A program made the translations under genes and the position numbers. Of a stretch of DNA of 64,000 bases, positions 32,101 to 43,100 are shown piece by piece (the first letter of the stretch is position 1; each line of letters starts with the position of its first letter). This stretch comes from Rotaria sordida (lineage: Eukaryota; Rotifera; Eurotatoria; Philodinida; Philodinidae). The stretch lies in NCBI GenBank assembly GCA_905250125.1, contig CAJNOL010000335.1:94235-158234 (forward strand), read 5' to 3'. The notes beneath the pieces are model-generated. The model searched no databases and was not told the origin of the DNA. It saw only the letters and a list, made by a program, of their open reading frames with translations.

Positions 32101-33095
32101 TCATTCGCGATAGCTTCGAATCATTGATGTGCCATCATTAGCACGATTTTTTAAATCAATTGGTAATGATAGTATAGATTCTGTAAGCATCTTTTTAACA
32201 TTATCATATTTTGGTGTTTCGGCAAGTACAAAACCACTATCACTATTTACATCGACACGGCATAATGGACATGTTTGAGATGATGTAGGTGATGTTTGAG
32301 AAGACCTATACAGAAGATAGAATAATATGATAATGATGATGATTGAAATAAGAATATGTACAAAAAAGGGAAACTAACCATTCATGAAAACATTCATCAC
32401 AAAATTTATGTGTACAAGGCAAAACTAAATTTGGTTTACGATCCATACAAATACAACATTCATTATCATTATTAGATATGCTAAAAGATCTATTTAAAAA
32501 AAAAACTTAACAAACTAGATGAATTATTTAAAAATATTATTTATTCTACGAACAATTTTGCTGTTGAGAATGATGAAGAATTTTGATCTGTTGGTGATGA
32601 ATTATATAATGTTGGTGATGAACATTTTTGTAATATTGCTATTTGTTGACATAATGATTGATGTACAGATAAGAATTGTTGTAAACTTAAAACAATTTCA
32701 TTCAATCTACTTTGATCTGCTCTTGAAATCTTAACAAAAAAAAACGAAAACAAGAAAAGTAAGTTAAAAATCGAATAAAAAAGAATTTTTTTTTCATCTA
32801 CTTTTGAACATTTTATGCGAATAAGTGCTTTCCAAAATACATTCGAATCGGAATGTGGTACAATAGTAAATCGTAAATAATATGGTTCATCTCTTGTAAA
32901 TTTCTCCAATGTATCATTAAATTCATTAAGTAAATTAATAAAATCACTGTGTCGAAGAAGAATTATTTGTTTTATTTTAAGAAATGTTGGAATGAATTCT
33001 AAATTATCAGACGCAATTTCGTATTCCATTTGATGTCGATTATTCATTGCATCGTCATCATTTGAATTATTGTGAAGACGTCGCTCTTGAGACAT
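32101..33095 (-). CDS. RNF141: RNF141-like RING-finger protein
   Basis: Four exons, 33095-32802, 32729-32554, 32489-32379 and 32305-32101, give 261 residues (human RNF141 230). The N-terminal part is helical with an FWKALIRIKC segment. The RING finger spans exons 3 and 4: CCICMDRKPNLVLPCTHKFC, then CFHEW and, after a Ser/Thr-rich insert, CPLCRVDV. The pattern CxxC...CxHxxC...CxxC is consistent with an E3 ligase RING. The tail after the RING (FVLAETPKYDNVKKML) parallels RNF141's FVVSDAPTEDDMANYIL-type ending, which supports the assignment. To keep frame, exon 2 must use a weak donor, GTTCGT, rather than the stronger GTAGAA four bases further on. The gene is divergent from ALYREF. Confidence 0.82.
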
Positions 33096-33942
33096 GCTTG
33101 TTTTTTTCTTTTCGAAATGAATGAATCAATGCGTACTATCCTAGTTATTGACTCATTGGGTATCTTTGGTCTTTTTCACATGACAATAGATGCAGCCAAT
33201 GAGAAAATAGGTGGCCCTTTGTACTAATATTTTTAATTAAAATATTGTAAATCAGAGACTTTTAATTGAGAAATAGTATTCAAATGAGATTTTTTAAAAT
33301 TTTCTAAACTATGTAAAATGTTTTCTTTTTCAGTTGAAACTTTTGAATAGAGGTCAATTTACGATGACTTTCAATATGGTTATGAAAAAAATAAACATAG
33401 TCATATTTTCCTTTGTTTTGCAACATTTTTCAATCAACAAATTTTCATTCATTTATATTTTCTTCTTCTCCTCTCCTGGCATTATCATTTTATACTTGTA
33501 GTGTTGTTCGGCGGTTTGTTCGTTTTTTTACTAATTATTATCCCGAGTTGTTCCTCACTTTATTGAATATATCAAGTATGAAAATTTAAGAAAATATTAG
33601 GAAACTAAAAAGTCAAGAATGAATAGAATGCATGAGCACAATTCGCTAAATTCGTTTGACGACGAATACCGCGAATGTGTGTCCACGGGGTTTACCTCGT
33701 CGACGGCAATAACAAAACACAGCCGGACTGCTGTACAGCTTTTGTTATCTTATTCGATTGCAGTGTTTAATTATACAAAACTACTATATATGTATTCTTA
33801 ATAATCCAGTTCAAAATAATTTAAAACAACAGCCAATGTACCACACAGAAAAAGAATGAAGTTTTTAGATTAACGCCACTCCATCATCTCCATCATCATC
33901 ATCGTTTATTCATAACAACAGCAGTTCGAAAGCAACATAGCA
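33096..33942. other. divergent promoter region, RNF141-like / ALYREF
   Basis: 847 bp between the start codons of two divergent genes. A reading frame at 33619-33801 (+) has mixed, coding-like composition in its first 40 codons but no recognisable domain or partner exon. It could be 5' UTR or an unrelated small exon. Confidence 0.35.
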
Positions 33943-34885
33943 ATGGCCGACTCGGATAAACTTGGTCTTGGTCTCGACGATATCATTCGAATGGATCGTA
34001 CAACGATTCGGCGTGGCGGTCGTGGTGGTAAACGAGGATTTCAGGGACGTAGCGGCGGTCGAGGAGGTGGTCAAATCAACGGATTTCGAGCTCGTGGCGG
34101 TGGTGGACTAGTAATTGTTTATTTTTTTATTATTTTGATTATTCTCACAAATTTCTTGTATATATTTAGCCGCGAACATCAAATGCACCAGCAGGTCGTT
34201 GGAAACATGACCTTTATGATGATAGTACTAATCGAGTTCGAGGTATACAACGAAATAGTGGTGTTAATAGTACCACGAAATTAGTTATATCTAATCTTGA
34301 TTATGGTGTAACTAAAAGTGATATTCAAGTAAAATAGAATTTTTTTGTTTCATATATTAATTTAAAATTAATTTCGTATATTTTATTTCAAGGAATTATT
34401 TGAAGATATTGGAGCTGTTCGTACAGCACATGTACATTTCGATGAAAATGGTCAATCTTTAGGTACAGCTGAAGTTGTTTTTGAACGTCGTGTTGATGCA
34501 ACTACTGCTCAACAAAAATATAACGGCCTTAATCTTGATGGTAAGTCATATATCAATAAAAAAAAAAAAGAAATTCAATATGTTATAAACAACTCAATTA
34601 TTAGGTCGTCCAATGGATATTAAATTAGTAGGAGCTGTTGATAGTGGATTACAACAACAAACAAATCGTGGTTCATATGTTAATGGAACTAATAGTGGAA
34701 ATCAAAGATCAGGTAATCGTTTTAATAATCAACAAAATGGAACTCGTGGTGGAGCTAATCGACCACGTGGTAATAGACAACAAACAAATAATACTCGTGG
34801 TAATGGAAAAAAAGAAAGTATTAGTGCTGAAGATTTAGACGCTGATCTTGATGCATATCGTGCAGAAAGTACACTGAAAAAATAA
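33943..34885 (+). CDS. ALYREF: ALYREF / THO complex subunit 4 mRNA export adaptor
   Basis: Four exons, 33943-34110, 34170-34328, 34393-34540 and 34605-34885, give 251 residues (human 257-264). ALYREF is recruited by UAP56 within the TREX complex and hands mRNA to NXF1 for nuclear export. The N-terminal UAP56-binding motif is LGLGLDDIIRMDR, followed by an RGG-rich region. A central RRM has RNP2-like LVISNLDYGV and RNP1-like GTAEVVFERR (about residues 95-170). A second Gly/Arg/Asn-rich stretch and the C-terminal UAP56-binding motif SAEDLDADLDAYRAE complete the typical architecture. All phases close. The 3' flank is T-rich. Confidence 0.95.
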
Positions 34886-36125
34886 TGACATTTAATTAAA
34901 TTTTTTGTTTTCATTGTTTTTCTTTCTTATCTAAAAAACAAACTGAATTTTCTCGTTGTCTTTTTTTTTTGTTTTTGTTCCAACATATAAATGTATTCAT
35001 ATAAAAACCATTGAATGTACACACAAGCAAACAAATAAAAACTCTCCTGATCTTTGTTTTTCTTGCTTCCTCTTTTCTTCTTGTGTGTTCTTTATGTATG
35101 TCTTTTTTTGTTTTTGCGATATAAATATGCTTGTCTGTGCGTATGTGTACTCTTGTAAAAATATTGTGTTAGTAAAACCGGTTGTTTATGCCAGACAAAA
35201 GACAAATAACAACAATATATTATTAATCGACCATATTCTTGGAATATTAACCGAGAAGTAATTGAATTGTTAACCTGAAAATAATGGTTAAGGCTTACGA
35301 GATAAAATAAATATGAAGTGTAACTAAATATAATATTTTATGAAGAAATGCGTCCAACTGATGATAGACACCAAGCGAGTTGATGACGAAGATTCAGTAA
35401 GACTAGACCCTTACTGTACTCTACCCATGTTATGATCATTTTTATTGAAGTTTTCTGTCTTTAGATCAGATATTCATCAAAACCTGAAATATGAGATATT
35501 ATTTTCATCAACAAGTCTCAGGGTGACTAGAGTATTCAAAAAAAAAATCGAACTCAAACGAATATATTTTTCTTTTCTCAAATATTCGATGTCTAAAATT
35601 AGTTGATTCTATTTGCTTCGCCGACAACATATTGTTATTCATTGAACATTCAAAAGCACATTTAAAATACATTGGTTAAAACTGAAGTTTTTAGATTATT
35701 CTGATGGTTCTGATATCTATTTGTGAACATCTGGCCTAGAGGTCCAAGACTTCAATACAACGTTCATAACTCTGGTTGAATAGAACATCGATCTGGAACT
35801 GTTTAAACTTCGATTAGACATCTCATCGATTTTTACTTCTGAGTAGAAGATGAACTTCATCGATGTCGGACAATTAAGAATGTTTCTTTATTAAATTATG
35901 ATGCACTTAAAAGGAGTTTGATTAGTATACTACATCGTAATTAGATGACTGCGAAGGGATTGTTTCTGCAATGCTACATAATAACCTTGCTATTAATGAA
36001 TCATTGTCTAGCGGTAGAGAAACTGAACAAAATCCATATGGTTCGAAAAAACCATCAGCTTATTATACATTCTTAGAATTCAGAAATAGTCAATCACGAA
36101 TGTAATACATTAACAAGAGAACTAC
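34886..36125. other. ALYREF downstream region
   Basis: Pyrimidine-rich 3' flank (34886-35130) followed by AT-rich sequence. No supported gene. The stretch just upstream of element B may include degenerate element sequence that I could not delimit. Confidence 0.4.
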
Positions 36126-36584
36126 TAGAATTGATGCTCGTCGTTTGAATTCATATTAGATTCACAAGGAAGTCTCGATAAGACTAGAAAAATCCTAAAC
36201 GAGTTCGAGCCAAGTGAGTTTTCGATCAAACTTTAGGTATTTACCGAAAAATCAAACAATGAAGTTTCAGTCGAAAAGAATGTTCCTTGGTCAAGATATT
36301 GAATTTTCAAGTAAACTCAATATTCGTGGCAAATGATCATTTTCTTTTTTGGAAATTCAATACTTCGACAAAAGAACATTCTTTTCGACTGAAAATTTCA
36401 GGATATCATCAGACCTATCGCTAGGCGAACCTTCATTGCTTGATTTTTCGATAAATATTTAAAACTCGATAGAAAATTCAGTAAAATGCTCATAACTTGG
36501 CTTGAATTCTTTTACGATTTTTCTAGTCCTACCAAAATCTTCTTGTAAACTCAATATCAGCTCAAACAGCAGGTATCAGTTGGA
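36126..36584. mobile_element. 459-bp palindromic element B
   Basis: Imperfect palindrome. The left arm has CGTTTGAATTCATATTAGAT, AGACTAGAAAAATCCTAAAC and ACCGAAAAATCAAACAATGA. The reverse complement of the right arm has TGTTTGAGCTGATATTGAGT, GGACTAGAAAAATCGTAAAA and ATCGAAAAATCAAGCAATGA. A tighter inner hairpin is formed by TCAGTCGAAAAGAATGTTC and GAACATTCTTTTCGACTGA around the centre. Related sequence occurs inside element F at 12068-12262. Confidence 0.78.
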
Positions 36585-37173
36585 TTAGTTTCCTCGTAGA
36601 TTTGATAAAAATATAAAAATTAACTTGTAAATATCCAAGATTATTCATAACCATTCTTATTGTTTCAACTCTTTGTTATATAAAGTACCGTCAAATTTTT
36701 TTCTATACTTCTGTAACATTAAACGAAATCTAATTTATCATTTAATGTAATAGACATTATCATTTCAATTATATTTAAATTTCCGTTTAATTTGATATAT
36801 TTATGTTATATGAAATAGTTGGAAAAAACCATGATCAAAAGTAATGAAAGGTTATATTTTTGAAATTTTCTTTTCTTTCTAACATATACAGAATAAATCT
36901 AAAACGCCCTCTGCTGAATAAGTCTTCTGTTTTATTTTTATTATTCTATTCATTTGGATTGGTGAAATCTTTTACAGCTAAGATAAAATAATGACGAGCG
37001 ATTAAGACGTAGAAAATATACAAATGAATGCGTAGAAGTCGATGATAAAAAGCAGCTAACACTAAATAAGATATTTCTATTGATGTAATATTTCATCATT
37101 GCTGAAAAATCTCTTCATTTTCTTCTAGAATTGATAAAAATAACATTGTACTATTTGAATACAAACTATTCAT
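36585..37173. other. UBE3A upstream region
   Basis: AT-rich spacer between element B and the predicted first coding exon of UBE3A. It should contain its promoter. No specific site recognised. Confidence 0.4.
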
Positions 37174-40100
37174 ATGACTGCGGGTATGACGATCATCAAT
37201 AAACCTTTTCTGTGTTGTTGAATGAATTTATTTTTTCATATTTTAGCTAAATTAGTTCAAAATTATTTTCAACAACTAACGCATGGTTGTGGTATGTAGA
37301 AATAAATTCTTAGCTTTTTTTTGTTTGTTTGTTTTTAATCCATTTTTCATTCATAGGAAATAATCAATGTTTAAATATCTATTGTTCATCGAATTCATCA
37401 TTTAAATATGATCGAAAATTTTTTGAAGATCCAAATAATGCTGCTGCTGAAGCAATTAAACTTTCACATGAATATGGTTCAATTTATTTAGATGAATATA
37501 TAAATTCAAATTTATTTCTAAGAGAAGAAAATCTTCAACAAACAATTAATAAATCTAAAGAAATAAATGATTGGACATTACTTCAAAATTTAATCTATTC
37601 TGTTTTCTCTAATCGACAAAATTTATCATCAAGTTTTTTACAAAAAGGTTTTCCTATGAATATATCACTTAATAATGAAATTTCTTCATCAGCAAGTGCT
37701 ACAGCAAAAAGTAAAAAAAACAAAATTGTTTTTTTTTTTTATCAATAAAAATATATATATATATATATATAATCAAATTAATTTTATTTAATTAAAGGTA
37801 ATTTTCTACATGATTCACGTATAACACTCGACAATGATGAGATGACATTAGATTTTGACATGATGAAACGTTCAATAAAATTATTAATGTTATATGAAGA
37901 TGAAATATCATCAAAAATTAATAATGCATTAGGTGTTTTATTTAAACAAATATCTAATGAATTATTATCATCAAAAAAAGATGAACTCGAAAATGATGCT
38001 AATTTTTTAAATATATTCTTTATTATATTTCAATTACCATATCTATCCGATCCCACATTTATTTTTGATACTGCCTATGCATTCTATTCAATTTTTTTGA
38101 AATTATCAATTGATATACAAGCAAAATTTATACGAGTTTTAGCTAAACATAAAAATGATCTAAAATTTTATGTTGCACATATACAACAATATATTACTAT
38201 GCATACAGTGAAATGGTGTGGTCATACAGATATTAATAGCACAAATGGAGCACTATTGTCAACTGAAAAAGGTAAATATGCGTCAAATAGATTAAGTATA
38301 AAGTAGATTTAAAACTCGGAATATTAATCGCGTGTTTGATATGTTTCTGATCTCTGTAAGTTTTTACTGAGTTTTATATTCTGAATTTTACTCATGACGA
38401 AACTTCTTCAAATGCCCTCTTCCCATTTTAATGTTTTTTTTACCTATAGATACTGTATAGTGTTATAATAATAATTCTCAAAGTGTTTGGATTTCTATTG
38501 ATGTTTGACTAAGATATCGGATTTTTTTTCTAGGGACACTAAATTTTTGGAAAACTTTTATCTTTGAATTTTGGTCTGAAACGTTGTGCATATCGAAAAC
38601 TCAACTAGACTAGCTTTCATAAAAAAATTCATAAATTTTCAAGAAAGTCTCTTCAATATATGAGATTTTCAAGATATAGACTCTTTTTCCATGAATAGTA
38701 TATACAACATGCATTTTTTAAAAGTTTCATATCTCGAAGAGTTTTTGTTGAAAACTTCTGAATTTTTTTATGTAAGCTAGTGTAGTTGAGTTCTCTATAT
38801 GCACAAAGTTTTAGATCAAAGTTCGAAAATATGAGTTGTCCGAAAGTGGAGTCTACAAGATAGACATATTAAAAACTCTATAGTAACGGAAATTCTTTTA
38901 GAAGTTTTATTAGAAAAATATACAGCATCTATAGGCAAAAAATCATTGAAACCGAGAGAAGGTATCTGAAGCGGTTTCTTCGTTAGGGCTTTGATAAACC
39001 TTATAAGTCAAAAGATCTAAAACTTATGAAACTAAGCTTTGGCAAGAAAATCTTGATACAAAGTGTTTGACCACTAAAGGACAACTGATTAGAGTTGGAA
39101 GCAGAATTTTTCTCTAGTCCCAAATATATGTTCAGGTTTTTCTTCTAGAGTAAGATTGGATAACTATTAATAGATTTTTTGAAAAGAGTTCAAAGCTTTG
39201 TCTGTACAAAGCAAAATACCGGGCTTGATGCAGTCCTTAGTTTATGTATTGGAATAGTTTCAACTCAACATTATTGTAGACCAGTGAATTTGGTACAAAA
39301 TGAGATATTACAATAAGTAAAGTCTGATCTATACGTTTTCAATAGAGTTAATTTCTATGGAAATTAGCATCGGTAAAAAAATTGCTATTAAAAGTAGAAA
39401 AGTTTTGAAACCTGCTGTATACAAGTAAATAGTATGCTTTGTAATACAAAACTGGGTCATTGAACATTTTGAATCTGATAAGTTTCAATCGAAATACAAA
39501 ATTGACCAAAATAGTATTCTGTACAATCACTAGTTTGAACCTTTTGAAACTATTTGATGATAGTTGTTCAATCGTATCTCATAAAGAAATTCTAAACATA
39601 TATTCAGAAAGAGTGAACAAACTTGATTCTAACTAATTACTTCTGGCTTTCAGTAGCCGAAAAATGAGTAAATATTTTGTGTAAAGACTTCTGCGCCATA
39701 GATTACTATATGTAGTGATAATCCATATGACAATAAAAATTTATCACGACAAAAATGAAATATAGAAAGGTATCACAAAACTAGTTTCTATCAATTTTAA
39801 TGAATGGAATAATTTTCTAGAAGTCTTGTATCGAGCATGTATATTGCTCAATGGTTAGGAATAATGTTTTTATTCAGGATCAAAAGCAAAGATGAAAGAA
39901 AGTGACCATCACCGCCTGCATATTACTTCATTTTAAACCATAAGATAACAATTTAATTTAAAACTTTTATTGAAAGTTAAGGAATTTCTTATTAATCCAA
40001 TGTTAGATAAGTTGAATCGCGTCTTCTTTATGATCTATATTAATGAACCATTAGAATAGTGATAGATGAAGACCATTTATTAAAATTATTTTCAGCTATT

Positions 40101-43100
40101 TCATTTGTTAGAACATTTTTGTTCGCTAGTTCATAATCCATAAGCTATGAATAATGCCTATAACTGTCAAATATTTTTATCTATACATAAATAATAAGTT
40201 TGAAAGGCATGCTTCTATTATGACCTTGGTCTGTAAATATGCATTTATCAAAATTGATCTTTTACAGATTAAAGATAATCAGAATAGAAATTCTTTTATC
40301 AGAAAGATAATATGCGTCAAATATTTCTATTGAGATATCAATAGAATTGTATTACAGACGATATTAAATGTTTAAAAAAAAATATCTTTACTTTTAACAG
40401 GTATGCATGAAGGAGTTTTTGTATTACGAATACTTTTCTATGCAAATCTTCTTGGTGGTGAACGTGAAACATCAGAAATACTTGAAACAGAACGTGAAAA
40501 TGATCAACGAATGGAAGTTGAATTAATAAATCGTCGTCAACGACATAATGATGATGGTGCTGATGAAGACAATAATGATGAACAAGAACAAAATCAACAG
40601 CAACAACAACAATCAATAGAACAAAGAGAAAATAGATCAGAAGCTGTGCCTACTTCTCCAATACGTCATCGATCGTCAAGTTTCTCAATGCGTACATCAA
40701 CTACTGAACAAGATGAATTTGAATCAATTTATGAAAATCCATTACAAATTAAACTTGGTCTTGAACTAAATGAATATTGTCATGGTTATTTACCATTTGA
40801 TGATTTTATTAATGAATATGCTAATGAAAAAATTGAAATAAATAAAGAATATCTTGATTTTGTTCGACAAAGACCTGATACTCCACATTTTTCATTTATT
40901 TTATATCCATTTTTTTTATCAACAACTAACAAAATTGGTAATTTTGATAATTATTTTATTTTATTGATAAATTCTTTATTTTATTATTAATATTTTTTTA
41001 GCATTTCTTAACATCGAAAATAAAGTACAAATGTATCGACAACGACACACATCTTTTTTTCATAGTTTATTCAGTGGTATTCGTCTTGATCCATTTTTTA
41101 AAATATGCGTTCGACGTAATCATCTTATTGAAGATGCTTTAATTGCTGTATGTTATCATATCTCATTTCTCCTTAAGCCAGTTTTCTTTCTATAGAAGAC
41201 AATTTATTTTGTCTAGCTCGAATATCAAGGTATCGAACAACCGGCTGAACTGAAAAAACAATTGTTTGTCGAATTCGAAGGTGAACAAGGTCATGATGAA
41301 GGTAAAAAAAAAAACAACAAAGTTTTTTTTATGGAAAACAAAAACAAGTAAAAACATTTTATATTTTTAATTTTTCAAGGTGGATTATCAAAAGAATTCT
41401 TTCAACTTATCACGGAACAAATTTTTAGTCCTGAATATGGTATGAATTAAAAATTATTTTATAATTACTATTCACGATTTGAAATGAGATTTATCCATTA
41501 GAGCCACTGAAATAGTAGTCAAAATAGAAACTTATCTTCTGATAGTTATATATACAGTGAGTACTAAGATTATTCAACAATATTTATTTTCAACTTCTTT
41601 CCACTGCTTTAAGCGCTAGAAAGAATCTAGATAGTGATTCGAATAGTGGAAATTGTGTATAATGTTCTTCTACACAAAAATGATAAAATTTTTGTCATAG
41701 AATGTTGCTGATGAAGAATCATAGAAAGAAAAGAATACAAGCGAGGAAAAAATATACATTTTGACATAATAGTTCACGCTCTATTAAATGGACTATTCCT
41801 TATCTTTTTTTTTCTTTCCTTCATAGTTTCTGAAATTTCGTTTTCTTTTTAGCATGTTTGGCTAAAAAATGCGATTTTTTCATCGTGTAAGCCTCATGAC
41901 TCAGAGACGATATGAGCTAAAAAGTTGAAATTTGCTTTGACAATCAAATACTCAAAGAGGAATGATTAAATATGAGCAAGATAGTTCCCGTCTCAGTTTC
42001 GCCGCGATCAAAATCAAAACGACGGATTCTGCTCATATCTAATTATGATATATAAAAAATGTACCTGAATTGCTTGACTAGAATAAAAAAATTATCGATA
42101 AATTACAGTTAAAATCACACTTATACCGAAAATTTGCAATTTACTCATATATATTGCTTTTGACACCAGAGATGTCCATCGCAACTGAAAATGTACCGCT
42201 GTCGCGCCGCAATTTTGAAAAAGACATAACTACCCCGACGGCTTTCGAGACATTCTTCGAAAATCTCTTCCATCACTATGCTAAATTTGCACAATTAGAT
42301 TGTGTCTATCAGATTCATTACGATTCTGACTGTTGGACTTATAGACGCTCAAATCGGGTGCAAACTCATGCAATTTTACAATCTCCTTGAAAAAGAAGCT
42401 GTCGCGCCACCATGGACATATCTGCTTGGTATCATATTTGAGACATTAAATAATCGATTGTTGAAGTTATCTGTTCGAAAACTATGAATCGATTCAAGTC
42501 TAAAAAATTTAGATTCGATATATCTTTAGTTTTTCTTTCAGAAATTCTTATTATACTGGACGTGATTTATAGAAAAAATCTTTTCCTATCTTAGGTATGT
42601 TTATGGCTGATGAAGAAACACGTTCTCTATGGTTTAATCCATCAGCACCTGAAGATCTCGATCGTGAATATACATTAATTGGCATGCTATTAGGTTTAGC
42701 TATATATAATTCAATTATTCTTGATATTAAATTTCCACCTGTTCTATATCGTAAATTAATGGGTAAAGTTGGAAGTTTTGCAGATCTTGAAACGTCACAT
42801 CCGGTAAAGAATTTTATATATAATATTCTGTTTTTGTTTTGTTTGTATAAATTATATTTAGACTATTTATAAAAGTTTAAAAAGTCTTTTATCATTCAAT
42901 GAACAACAAGAAGGTACAACAGTTGAAGATGTATATGAATTAACATTTCAAGTTGGTATTACGGATGCCACTGGTTCACGAGTTACATTTGACTTAAAAG
43001 AGAATGGTGAAAATATTTCAGTAACAAGTGATAATCGAGAGGTTATTTGTTAAAAAAATCTTTTCTTTCAATCTTAATTAATTACAAAAAATTTGTTTTT

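Noticed and set aside
33619..33801. 60-codon frame upstream of ALYREF
   Set aside because: The first part looks coding-like, but there is no recognisable domain, no donor that joins to another exon, and it lies where a 5' UTR or promoter is expected.
42154..42390. 78-codon frame within UBE3A intron 8
   Set aside because: No protein family recognised; treated as part of an unidentified insertion rather than a gene.
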